A stretch of DNA of 64,000 bases, from assembly GCA_034430595.1 (NCBI GenBank), contig DAOUEL010000045.1:1-64000 (forward strand), written 5' to 3'. Positions 1-7,347 of the stretch are shown here, piece by piece. Under the pieces are notes generated by a model. That model did no database searches. It was given only the letters and a program-made list of their open reading frames with translations, and was not told the origin of the DNA. Every line of letters begins with the position of its first letter. Within the stretch, counting starts at the first letter, position 1. Source of the DNA: E44-bin32 sp034430595. GTDB taxonomy: Bacteria; Chloroflexota; Anaerolineae; Anaerolineales; E44-bin32. A program made the position numbers and the translations under genes.

Positions 1-524
1 TCGACCCCGCCGGCGGCCGAGATGAGGACGTTGTACTTGCTCCGCACCCGGTTCACGTGCCGATACTGGATCACCTTGCCGCGCGTGCCCTCCTCGTCCC
101 GGCCGCGGTGCAGGACGACCACCTCCGGTGGCTTGCGCATGCGCATGATCACTTTCAACGGGTCGCTCACGCCGACCATGTCGATCATCGATGCCACGCC
201 CAGCTTCTCGCAGCTGCTTTCGAAGCGGTCAAGCGTCTCGGTCGGTGAATTTCCCAGCACGGTCACCGCATGTGCGCCAGCAGCGTGCGCCATCTCCACC
301 TCGCCGTCGGCGCCATCGGCCACCTTCATGTCGGCCACGACGACGCCCGGCCACATTCGGGCGATGGTCTCGATCCCGTTTACGCCCTCGCGCTTGATAT
401 AGGGCGTCCCGGCCTCGATCAGGATGCGTTCGCTCTTCGGGATTGACGGCAGGACCCGCTTCACCAGCCCCAGATCGTAGTTGAACGCGATCTGCAGGTA
501 GCGTTTGCGCGTGTCGAGGATCAC
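1..524 (-). CDS. HUMPS-family protein (hexulose-6-phosphate synthase / OMP decarboxylase fold), C-terminus cut by window
   Basis: My own reverse-strand translation from a GTG at 524 gives 174 codons open to the window edge, so the gene is partial. The product starts ILDTRKRYLQIAFNYD and carries the segment VVADMKVADG. That segment is the DxKxxD signature of the orotidine-5-phosphate decarboxylase / 3-hexulose-6-phosphate synthase (HUMPS) TIM barrels. It is followed by AAGAHAVTVLG and by VVLHRGRDEE. The start is supported by a GGAG six bases upstream, inside the end of the slipin gene, which stops only three bases away, so the two genes are translationally coupled. Family members decarboxylate OMP, join formaldehyde to ribulose-5-phosphate, or act on keto-gulonate phosphate. 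Which applies here cannot be told from the fragment. The fold is clear and the substrate is open. Confidence 0.8.
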   Translation of the reverse strand, partial: MILDTRKRYLQIAFNYDLGLVKRVLPSIPKSERILIEAGTPYIKREGVNGIETIARMWPGVVVADMKVADGADGEVEMAHAAGAHAVTVLGNSPTETLDRFESSCEKLGVASMIDMVGVSDPLKVIMRMRKPPEVVVLHRGRDEEGTRGKVIQYRHVNRVRSKYNVLISAAGGV

Positions 525-527
525 CGT

Positions 528-1313
528 CTACTCCTTCTTCTTCTGCTCACTCAGCAGGCTGCTGATCGAACCGGAGAGATCGGAGGGGATGAAGAGCACG
601 ATCTTCTCCGAGGGATCGGCGGCGATGTCGCGAATCGTCTGCAGCGTGCGCAGGTGCAGCGCACCGGGTGTGCGGGACATGGTCTCGGCCGCCTGGCGCA
701 GGTTCTCAGAGGCGGAGAGCTCGCCGGTTGAGGCGATGATCATCGCCCGCCGCTCACGCTCGGCCTCAGCTTGCTTGGCCATCGCCCGCTTCATCTCGGC
801 CGGCAGTTCGACCTCCTGGATCTTGATCGACTCGACATCGACCCCCCAGCCAGTCGTCTCGGCGTCAACGATCTTCTTGATGTTCTCGGCGATCGCCTCT
901 CGCTCGGTCAGGACGGTATCCATCTCCTCGTTGCCGATCACGTCCCGCAGCGCAGCCTGAGTATACTGACGGACGGCGAAGACATGGTCCTCGATCTTGA
1001 TGATCACGTCCTCCGGGCTGATGACCCGGAAGTAGACTACGGCGTTGATCAAGAGCGGGATGTTGTCCTTCGTCATCACTTCCTGGCGCGGTATCTCGGC
1101 CGTCTTCAACCGCATATCGACCTTGCGCATCGATTGAACGATGGGGAAGATCAGCGTCAGGCCGGGGGTGCGGGTGCTGGTATAGCGGCCGAGTGTGAAG
1201 ACCACGCCGCGCTCGTATTCGTAGAGCATGCGGATCGAACGCAGTACGAGCCACAGACCTACAAAAACCACGAAAGCGATGAAGCAGCTAGTAAAGGTGA
1301 TGAAGTCAGGCAT
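528..1313 (-). CDS. Slipin / stomatin-like SPFH (band 7) membrane protein
   Basis: The protein has 261 residues. One hydrophobic N-terminal segment (about residues 4-27) is followed by the SPFH/band 7 domain. The block ERGVVFTLGRYTSTRTPGL and the prohibitin-like stretch DVIIKIEDHVFAVRQYTQAA are typical of bacterial slipins. The helical part after residue 175 (MAKQAEAERERRAMII) is the usual oligomerisation coiled coil. Slipins form membrane-bound rings that organise lipid and protein domains and often work with an NfeD/ClpP-type protease. No such protease gene is adjacent here; the partner is a HUMPS-family enzyme three bases downstream, which is unusual. A strong AAGGAGG lies six bases before the ATG. 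Confidence 0.9.
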   Translation of the reverse strand: MPDFITFTSCFIAFVVFVGLWLVLRSIRMLYEYERGVVFTLGRYTSTRTPGLTLIFPIVQSMRKVDMRLKTAEIPRQEVMTKDNIPLLINAVVYFRVISPEDVIIKIEDHVFAVRQYTQAALRDVIGNEEMDTVLTEREAIAENIKKIVDAETTGWGVDVESIKIQEVELPAEMKRAMAKQAEAERERRAMIIASTGELSASENLRQAAETMSRTPGALHLRTLQTIRDIAADPSEKIVLFIPSDLSGSISSLLSEQKKKE

Positions 1314-1530
1314 AGATTTCCTCCTTGAGTAATCCGGTTACGGAACTGTCGTTATCTTTTCCACCATTTAAAGCGTAGATCAGGAAGATCAACAATGGGC
1401 TAAGGGCAGGTTAAGCGTTCTTAATCCACCAGCGCTTGGCGTGGTGATTCGTAGGTTGCCGTAAGTGAGATCCCGGGCGAACGGAGATATTGCCACCGCT
1501 GACCGTGAACAGCGTGGGGCAAGACGATCT

Positions 1531-2415
1531 TCAGCCTGAGTCCAGCCCAAAACTGGCCATGACGGCCTCGGGTGCGAAAGCCGCTCCGACCATGCTCGGG
1601 CCAGTGTGCGCCCCCAGCACCAGTGAAATATGCCGGTTCGGCAGCCACCGGCATTCAAAGCGGTCGGAGATGAGTTGCTGCAGCTCATCTGCCCCTTGGG
1701 GGTTGAAGGCATGCAGAACCTGCACCCTGAGTTGGCCGGTCCTGCCGACCAGATCCTCCATTTCGTCGACCAGCGACCGGAGAGCGTTCTTGAACGAGCG
1801 TGCCTGCCCCCGCTGGACGTAGATCCCACTCCGGGTATCCACGCCGATGATGGGCTTGATATTCAACATCGAGGCCAGCAAACCCTTCATGTGGCTGATG
1901 CGGCCACCGTGGATCAGGTAGCGCAGCTCTTTCAACGTGTACAGGCTTTCGCAAGACCGGCTGAGGGTGTCGAGCATCTCCAGGATGTGATCCCGGCTCC
2001 AGCCGGCCGCAGCTGCCCGTGCCGCATGCAGGACCTGCCAGCCGGCTGCGGCGGAGAGGGTCTTCGTATCCACGACGGTGACCTTTGCTTCCGGCACCTG
2101 CTCGGCTGCTGAAAGGGCTGCGTTGTAGGTGCCGCTCAGGCCAGACGAAATGTGGATCGAGAGGATCTCCGGATCCGTCCTGGCGAGCTCCCGGTACAGC
2201 TCGACTAATGTTCCCACGGCAGGCTGCGAGGTGGTCGGGAGCTCATCTTCTGCTGCCTCCAGCATCGGGTAGAAAGCCTCCGGCTCCAGATCGACGCCTT
2301 CATGGTAGGTTATTCCCCCCAGCGTAACAACCAGCGGGTTGATGTGGACTTTCAATTCCCCCGCCTGCTCGGGTGTTAGTCCGGTATCCGTTCCGCTATC
2401 GGTTACGATCTGCAT
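1531..2415 (-). CDS. DegV family fatty-acid-binding protein (FakB-like)
   Basis: This 294-residue protein shows the DegV/FakB motifs in order: VTDSGTD at the N-terminus, PTTSQPAVG near residue 62, SSGLSGTYNAA near 93, a GGRIS loop near 170 and GAHTGPSMVG near the C-terminus. In Firmicutes, FakB proteins bind a fatty acid and present it to the kinase FakA for acyl-phosphate synthesis. All ligand and phosphate-contact motifs look intact, unlike the diverged copy at 36.2 kb. It stands alone, more than 30 kb from the fakA gene in this window. Start is the ATG at 2415 with AAAGGA upstream. Its fatty-acid preference cannot be read from sequence. Confidence 0.9.
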   Translation of the reverse strand: MQIVTDSGTDTGLTPEQAGELKVHINPLVVTLGGITYHEGVDLEPEAFYPMLEAAEDELPTTSQPAVGTLVELYRELARTDPEILSIHISSGLSGTYNAALSAAEQVPEAKVTVVDTKTLSAAAGWQVLHAARAAAAGWSRDHILEMLDTLSRSCESLYTLKELRYLIHGGRISHMKGLLASMLNIKPIIGVDTRSGIYVQRGQARSFKNALRSLVDEMEDLVGRTGQLRVQVLHAFNPQGADELQQLISDRFECRWLPNRHISLVLGAHTGPSMVGAAFAPEAVMASFGLDSG

Positions 2416-2469
2416 GCTATTTATTTCCTTTCAATCGACGGCGCCACGCACATAGGCGATCTGCAGCAC

Positions 2470-3291
2470 TCAGGGAAGTTGGAAGTAGCTGTACTGGGTC
2501 ACACAGGTACCGCCCTCCCAATCAGCGTCGCATAAAGTAATCGTTCCCAGCGCATTATCGCCGGAGATGACACTCGAGAGCGGGGCGTGGATGTAACGCG
2601 TTTCGCCCGGCCAGAGTTCATTCCCATGACCTGGGGGGCATACGGGTTGGACCAGTTCGGCGAAGGGATGCCGTTCGGGGGAGTTGTAGAGAACTTCATG
2701 CGTGTCGGTGTTCTCGACCTTCACATACCCCGACCACAGCCGCGTCCCGCCGTTGTTCTTCACTCCAAACACGACGTAGAAGGTCGACCCGCAGCTTTCA
2801 AAGCTCTTGACCGAAACCTCGAAGCCAACGGCTGGCGTCGGGCTGGGTTGTGGGGTGTAAACCGGAAGCGCCTCGACGTCTCCCTCAACCTGCCCATACT
2901 CGCCCCACAGCCAGCACCCTTCCCCGGGCTTCTGCGGATTGACGATGTACCAGTAATCCGGCTCACTGCCCCGGGCGAGCACCTCGGCGCTGTCGCCCAC
3001 CTCGAGCACGCCCTGGAAGAGATAGTTCACGGCCGGCCCCTCCCGGCAGTTGGTGTTTTCCGATACGCTGATACGCGGCGCCTGGGTTGGCGTTGCGGTC
3101 GGTTCGGGAGTGGCGGTCGATGTGACCGTTGGCGAGGCAGTCAAGGTTGGCGGCTGCGTTGGCGTGTCTTGAGCCACTGTCACTTCCATCGTAGCCGTGA
3201 ACACCTGCTCAGCCTGCCTGTTTGCGCCGCAGGCTGCGAGCAGCGTGCCGAAGACGACGAATGGGATCAGGTGAACCCAACCTCTGCGCAT
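2470..3291 (-). CDS. Lipoprotein with SH3-like domain and Thr/Pro-rich linker
   Basis: The predicted product has 273 residues and starts MRRGWVHLIPFVVFGTLLAAC. The LLAAC lipobox marks lipidation at Cys21 and surface anchoring. A Thr/Pro-rich low-complexity linker (about residues 40-75) leads to a bacterial SH3-like domain beginning ISVSENTNCREGP. The C-terminal domain has four cysteines, suggesting disulfides. An in-frame TTG at 3312 would add seven residues. I prefer the ATG at 3291, which has GGAGGG upstream and gives a standard signal peptide. A TATAAT at 3373-3378 on this strand could be its -10 box. Function is unknown; cell-wall or polymer binding is a guess from the SH3-like fold. Confidence 0.85.
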   Translation of the reverse strand: MRRGWVHLIPFVVFGTLLAACGANRQAEQVFTATMEVTVAQDTPTQPPTLTASPTVTSTATPEPTATPTQAPRISVSENTNCREGPAVNYLFQGVLEVGDSAEVLARGSEPDYWYIVNPQKPGEGCWLWGEYGQVEGDVEALPVYTPQPSPTPAVGFEVSVKSFESCGSTFYVVFGVKNNGGTRLWSGYVKVENTDTHEVLYNSPERHPFAELVQPVCPPGHGNELWPGETRYIHAPLSSVISGDNALGTITLCDADWEGGTCVTQYSYFQLP

Positions 3292-3392
3292 ATGCCGCAA
3301 ACCCTCCAACAAGAGCGATCGAAGGCGGCGAAGCTCTGCGCCGGCTGTCCCATCGATCGCCAGCCTACCGCAATTATAAAACTACCATGAAG

Positions 3393-4064
3393 TTAACGTT
3401 CGCCGAGGTGGTTGATGCTGCCCAGGCCGCTGATCGTGCGCTTCACCGTCCCCGGACCGTAGTAATCGACGCTGCCCAGGCCGCGGATGGCAAGGTTCAG
3501 TTCTTCCTCCGCCGCGACGGTCGCCTTGCCTGCCCCGTTGACTTCCACCCGCACTTTCTTCGTGGCCATATCGGGCGCGTGGTAGTTGCCGGCTCCGCTG
3601 ATCGTGACCCACTCCTCGTCCGCCTGCCCGGCGAGCTCGATTCGGCCCGCGCCGCGCAGGTCGACGTCCAGTTGCTCGACCTTAAGTTCACGTCCGGTGA
3701 TCTCGCCCGCTCCGCCGAGCACGATCGCCAACCGGTCAGAATCGATCCCCTCGATGCGTACCCGAGCCGCTCCGAGAATGTCGAGCGCTTTTAGGTCTTT
3801 CACCACCAACGTGTACTTGATCGGAATGCGAGTCAAGCTGGTCGAGAGGGCGAAGTTCAATTTATCGATCCAGCTCGCGCCGATGCGGATGTCGAGCGTA
3901 TCACCGCGGACATTCGTTTGAATCGCATCCAGGATCTCCTGCTCGGACTCGATCACCAGCGACTCCTGCGTCCCCTGCGAGATATTCAATTCGCCGTAGT
4001 CGCGCAGTGAAACACGGTTGAAGCCGGACACATCGCGGGTTTGACTTACCATTTCAACACTCAT
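3393..4064 (-). CDS. DUF2807 (GIN-domain, adhesin-head-like) beta-helical protein without signal peptide
   Basis: The 223-residue product is built from short repeats with the pattern seen in the DUF2807 putative auto-transporter adhesin head: DILGAARVRIEGI, IVLGGAGEIT, DLRGAGRIELAG, AIRGLGSVDYYG and TISGLGSINHLG. These repeats predict a right-handed beta-helix. Most family members are exported, but this one begins MSVEMVSQTRDVSGFN with no signal peptide or membrane segment, so it may be cytoplasmic. It lies 20 bases downstream of the MttB-like methyltransferase gene on the same strand and has its own GGAGG five bases before the ATG. It may be the last gene of that transcript. Function is unknown. 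Confidence 0.8.
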   Translation of the reverse strand: MSVEMVSQTRDVSGFNRVSLRDYGELNISQGTQESLVIESEQEILDAIQTNVRGDTLDIRIGASWIDKLNFALSTSLTRIPIKYTLVVKDLKALDILGAARVRIEGIDSDRLAIVLGGAGEITGRELKVEQLDVDLRGAGRIELAGQADEEWVTISGAGNYHAPDMATKKVRVEVNGAGKATVAAEEELNLAIRGLGSVDYYGPGTVKRTISGLGSINHLGER

Positions 4065-4084
4065 AGAGGCCTCCGTTTTCGGTT

Positions 4085-5536
4085 CTAGGTAGCTGCTTCT
4101 TTCTCAGCTTTTTCCAGAAGTTTGTCGATGGTTCCCAGAGCATGCTCATCGAGGGCCGGAGCCTGATGCTGAGCCAGGATTTCCACCGCACGTGCGTTTG
4201 CCCGCGCGCCAAGATCGAGCGATCCTTCAGCCCGCCAGTCTGCGAATGTGGAGCGGTCAAACAAGCCTGGTATCCAGTTCTCCCGGAAATGCTCGAAGGT
4301 GTGATCATCGGCCAAATAATGCCCCATCGGACCGACCCGCTCGATGACATCCAGCGCCAGAGTCTCCTCGCTGATTTCCAGTCCGCTCATGATCCGTTTT
4401 ACATGCCCGGCAACTTCGTTCATCCCGACGATCATCTCGAACGAGGCGGTAAGACCACCTTCCAAATACCCAACGTCGTGAATCAGGTTGCCCCCGTTCA
4501 ATGCCGTGAGCAGCATCCACATCGCACCCTCGGCCGCCGCCTGTTGATCGAAGATCTTCGCATCCGAGCAGCCCGCGAAGCTGAAAATCGGCAGGCGGTA
4601 GTAGTGGCACATGTCAGAGAGGGCCGTCATCGCCAGCATGAATTCTGGAGCAGCATACGAAATCAGGCCTTTCGCCATATCCATGAAGAGGATTCCCCCA
4701 CCGCCGATCATCGGGGCGCCTTCACGAATAAGCTGACAGATCAGCAGGCCGCTCAATTGCTCGGCGTTCGCCTGCACCAGAGCCCCGGCGATCGTAACCG
4801 GCGCCGTTCCCCCGATTTGCATCCCGGGTGTATAGACAACCGGCAAGCCCTTGCCAGCGATATACAGCAGTTTCTGGCAGCTCGCTTCGGCATGCGTGAG
4901 CGGTGAGATCGGCTCGCTGTAAAGAGCACAAAATGGGCTGCGTTGAAGCGCCTCTTCGCCACCAGCGGCGGCTTCCGCCATGGCAACGATCGTTTCCAGA
5001 TTAGCCCGGCTCCAGGCGGTGTAGACCAGCGGTTTGACGGTGTGCGTGAGCATGGCCTTGAAATGATAGAGGTCAGAGATCGGTTCGCTCACATCCGAAG
5101 CGATCCCCATGCACATCAGGAAATCGATATTCTCTAAAGCGTCGACCAGGGTCGCCACGTTCTCAATGTCCTTCAAGACGGCGCTGCGCCGTTCACCGCT
5201 CTCCAGGTCGATCACAAAGGGGGTGTCGGATCCGGTCCCGTAGTAACCCTTCCGCCCTTCGAGCTGCATGCGGGCTTCACCTAAACGGTCGCAGAGCACG
5301 ACCCGCTTCGGCGCCGTCTGTAAAGCCCACTCGATCCGCTGCGGAGGAATGCGGACCCGGCTGCCGTCCACCCAGCAGCCGCTTTTCTTCAACAGGCCGC
5401 GGACCTCTTCGTCCAGGACTTCAACCCCTGTCCGTCGAAGCAGTTCGAGCGTCGCCTGGTGCACCTTCGATATCTGGTCGGCCGTTAGCAGTTCGAGATG
5501 TGGCGTCCTCGCCAGGGTCTGAGCGCTCTCGATCAT
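4085..5536 (-). CDS. Non-pyrrolysine MttB-family (trimethylamine methyltransferase-like) corrinoid methyltransferase
   Basis: The 483-residue product matches the MttB superfamily over its full length. Recognisable blocks are LELLRRTGVEVLDEEV, YYGTGSDTPFVIDLESGERR, GGTAPVTIAGALVQANAEQL and GCSDAKIFDQQAAAEGA. The frame is open throughout, so there is no in-frame amber codon and no pyrrolysine, which puts it with the MtgB-type enzymes rather than true trimethylamine methyltransferases. Such enzymes move a methyl group from a quaternary amine or related compound to a cognate corrinoid protein. The corrinoid protein and a DUF1638 protein are encoded just upstream. I start at the ATG at 5536 (AAAGGAG eight bases before). 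The open frame extends 27 codons further, but with no ribosome site. Substrate unknown. Confidence 0.9.
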   Translation of the reverse strand: MIESAQTLARTPHLELLTADQISKVHQATLELLRRTGVEVLDEEVRGLLKKSGCWVDGSRVRIPPQRIEWALQTAPKRVVLCDRLGEARMQLEGRKGYYGTGSDTPFVIDLESGERRSAVLKDIENVATLVDALENIDFLMCMGIASDVSEPISDLYHFKAMLTHTVKPLVYTAWSRANLETIVAMAEAAAGGEEALQRSPFCALYSEPISPLTHAEASCQKLLYIAGKGLPVVYTPGMQIGGTAPVTIAGALVQANAEQLSGLLICQLIREGAPMIGGGGILFMDMAKGLISYAAPEFMLAMTALSDMCHYYRLPIFSFAGCSDAKIFDQQAAAEGAMWMLLTALNGGNLIHDVGYLEGGLTASFEMIVGMNEVAGHVKRIMSGLEISEETLALDVIERVGPMGHYLADDHTFEHFRENWIPGLFDRSTFADWRAEGSLDLGARANARAVEILAQHQAPALDEHALGTIDKLLEKAEKEAAT

Positions 5537-5623
5537 CTTCCCTACTCCTTTGGATCCCGCGTTTCCTGACGCACTCCGACGATTGCCTGTCATTCCTTCA
5601 CAGGCGAGGGGCAGCAAGCCGGG

Positions 5624-6364
5624 TTACAAGACGAGAAAATCCGCCTGCTTGATCTCGCCGCCAGGGGGCACAACGAGAAAATCCTCTCCCGCATTGACCG
5701 GGTCGGCTGCGGCTGCGGCCAGCCGGGCGATGTACTGATCCGAGCCGAGAATTTCCTCATAACGCATGCCCCAGCGTTCGCAGTATCGCGCCACTTCAAG
5801 CGCGCGCGGGCGGTATTGCTCCAGATCCGAGGGCCGGTGTGCAACGAAAACCAGCCGCTTGTAGTTCCGGTATTGCTCATCCATCAACCAATCCGCATCC
5901 TTCTCACCGTACTTCTCAACGTATTCACGGTACTCTTTCAGTGGATCACTGCCGGACTCGAGCCAGCCCTTGGTCAGGTAGTAGGTGCCGGGCTCTTGTT
6001 CAAATTGCTTTCGATAGGCTTGACGCGAACCCAGCAAGATCGCGATGCAATCATCTGCCCGGGGGATGAGCAGTGTATGCTGGCGGGCCTTGATTCCATT
6101 CAACCCGTTTCCGCATAAGCCGTATCCGAGCAGGATCAAACTCGGTTCCTCGACGGTATCGATCTGTTCCTGCAGCGTTGTGGTCAGGTTTTTCGGCACC
6201 CGGTGCAAGCCATAATCCAGGAAGGTAATCTGTGCTCGCCGCTCCTGGGGCAGGTAGGCTTCCAGCAGGTCCTGGAACACGCGACAGGCGATAACGACCA
6301 GGGGTTGGGGGTTCTTCACATCGATTTCCTTGAGGACGGAGATGGGCTCTCCAAACAGTGCCAT
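5624..6364 (-). CDS. DUF1638 family protein of the corrinoid methyltransferase cassette
   Basis: This is a 246-residue soluble protein recognised as DUF1638 by VVIACRVFQDLLEAY, ILLGYGLCGNGLNGI, DDCIAILLGSRQAYRKQF and YYLTKGWLESGSDP. Genes of this family often sit beside methylamine-type methyltransferase and corrinoid genes, and no biochemical activity is established. Conserved cysteines at the CRVF and GLCGNG sites and an acidic/histidine-poor core suggest ligand or metal binding, but this is inference. It starts seven bases after the corrinoid protein gene, with no clear ribosome site, suggesting translational coupling. The gene ends 87 bases before the methyltransferase start, so all three are probably co-transcribed. 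Confidence 0.85.
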   Translation of the reverse strand: MALFGEPISVLKEIDVKNPQPLVVIACRVFQDLLEAYLPQERRAQITFLDYGLHRVPKNLTTTLQEQIDTVEEPSLILLGYGLCGNGLNGIKARQHTLLIPRADDCIAILLGSRQAYRKQFEQEPGTYYLTKGWLESGSDPLKEYREYVEKYGEKDADWLMDEQYRNYKRLVFVAHRPSDLEQYRPRALEVARYCERWGMRYEEILGSDQYIARLAAAAADPVNAGEDFLVVPPGGEIKQADFLVL

Positions 6365-6371
6365 TTAGCGA

Positions 6372-7013
6372 TCACGCGGCATCACACAGGCGTTTGGCCA
6401 ACTCTGCCGCTGAGACGGCATTCGAGGCGTACCCGTCGGCTCCGATGCTGTCGGAAAATTCCTGCGTGATCGGGGCGCCCCCGATCATGACCCTCACCCG
6501 CTCACGCAGACCTGCTTTCTCCAGCGCCTTCAACGTGTGCTCCATCTCGCGCATCGTCGTGGTCAGCAGCGCCGACAACCCCAGCACATCGGGTTGGAAT
6601 TCCTCCACCTGGGCAGCGAAGGCCTCCGGAGAGATATCCCGGCCCAGGTCACGCACCTCGAACCCCGCCCCCTCGCACATGATCCCGACCAGATTCTTCC
6701 CGATATCATGCAGGTCGCCCTGTACCGTACCGATAAGGACTTTGCCCATCATCGCCGCCCCGCTTTCGACGAGCTCCGGGCGCAGCAGGTCCATCGCTGA
6801 CTGCATGGCGCGCGCCGAGCGAAGCACCTCCGGGACAAACATCTCGCCGATTTTGAACTGCTCGCCTACGTACTGCATGCCAACCATCAAGCTTTGATTG
6901 AGAATGGCCTGCGGATCCTGGCCCTGGTTAAGCGCCGAACGTGTCAGCTCCTGAATTCCCTCCAGCTTGCCCTCGATGACGTTCTTTGAGATCTGCTCCA
7001 GGATATCCACCAC
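6372..7013 (-). CDS. Methyltransferase cognate corrinoid (B12-binding) protein, MttC/MtbC-like
   Basis: The 213-residue product has the two parts of a methyltransferase corrinoid protein. A four-helix cap domain spans about residues 1-88 and includes MVGMQYVGEQFKIGEMFVPE. A Rossmann B12 domain starts KVLIGTVQGDLHDIGKNLV. The DLHDIG histidine is the lower axial cobalt ligand (DxHxxG), and the family's later motifs LGLSALLTTT and MIGGAPI follow. It would carry the methyl group taken from the unknown substrate by the MttB-like enzyme. Two consecutive GTG codons follow AGGAGGATC. The second (7010) has the better spacing, so the exact start is uncertain by one codon. No methylcobamide:THF transferase or reductive activator gene lies nearby. 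Confidence 0.92.
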   Translation of the reverse strand: MVDILEQISKNVIEGKLEGIQELTRSALNQGQDPQAILNQSLMVGMQYVGEQFKIGEMFVPEVLRSARAMQSAMDLLRPELVESGAAMMGKVLIGTVQGDLHDIGKNLVGIMCEGAGFEVRDLGRDISPEAFAAQVEEFQPDVLGLSALLTTTMREMEHTLKALEKAGLRERVRVMIGGAPITQEFSDSIGADGYASNAVSAAELAKRLCDAA

Positions 7014-7347
7014 GATCCTCCTGTCGGACGTTGAACCCGGGTACGCTCTCCATGTTTACACGCTCTCTAAGATACTGCGATGCCGATCGATGATCAAGCG
7101 CCTGTTTTGGCAACTGTCAGCCTTGAGGAACCTGCCAAGCACCCTATCGGATTTGGCCAGATGGTCTCTCTGCGGTGCTTGAATATGCAGCCGGCGGAAG
7201 GGCATGTGCTGAAGAGCTGTCCTCCCGCCGGCTTCTTTGTTAATCAGATTTTGAACGCAGTGTCACGCGATCGCCGGGCCGTCCCCCGCTGTTGTCCGGT
7301 CTGGCGACACACCCACGGCATGCCCTGGAGCCAGGCCGGCTACAGGG
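7014..7347. other. 334-base intergenic region with a 9-bp inverted repeat
   Basis: No credible gene lies here. It holds the predicted methyltransferase promoter at 7069-7097. It also holds a perfect 9-bp inverted repeat, AGCCGGCGG and CCGCCGGCT, whose arms lie at about 7190-7198 and 7226-7234 and enclose 27 bases. The repeat sits about 115 bases beyond the stop of the lipoprotein gene at 7348 and upstream of the operon promoter. It lacks a T tract, so it is not a clear terminator. Confidence 0.5.
7069..7097 (-). promoter_or_regulatory. Predicted sigma-70 promoter of the corrinoid/DUF1638/MttB operon
   Basis: On the minus strand, TTGATC (7097-7092) is separated by 17 bases from TATCTT (7074-7069). 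Transcription would begin near 7062 and give a leader of about 50 bases before the GTG start of the corrinoid gene. I see no cobalamin riboswitch in this leader. Confidence 0.5.

Noticed and set aside
2587..3390. 267-codon plus-strand frame opposite the SH3-like lipoprotein gene
   Set aside because: The minus strand encodes a lipobox, Thr/Pro linker and SH3-like domain. The plus frame shows none of these.
4085..5536. A pyrrolysine (in-frame TAG) codon in the MttB homologue
   Set aside because: The reading frame is open from start to stop, so this is a non-pyrrolysine member of the family.
7014..7347. Cobalamin riboswitch upstream of the corrinoid operon
   Set aside because: No B12-box-like sequence was seen on the operon strand between the promoter and start, and the leader is only about 50 bases.
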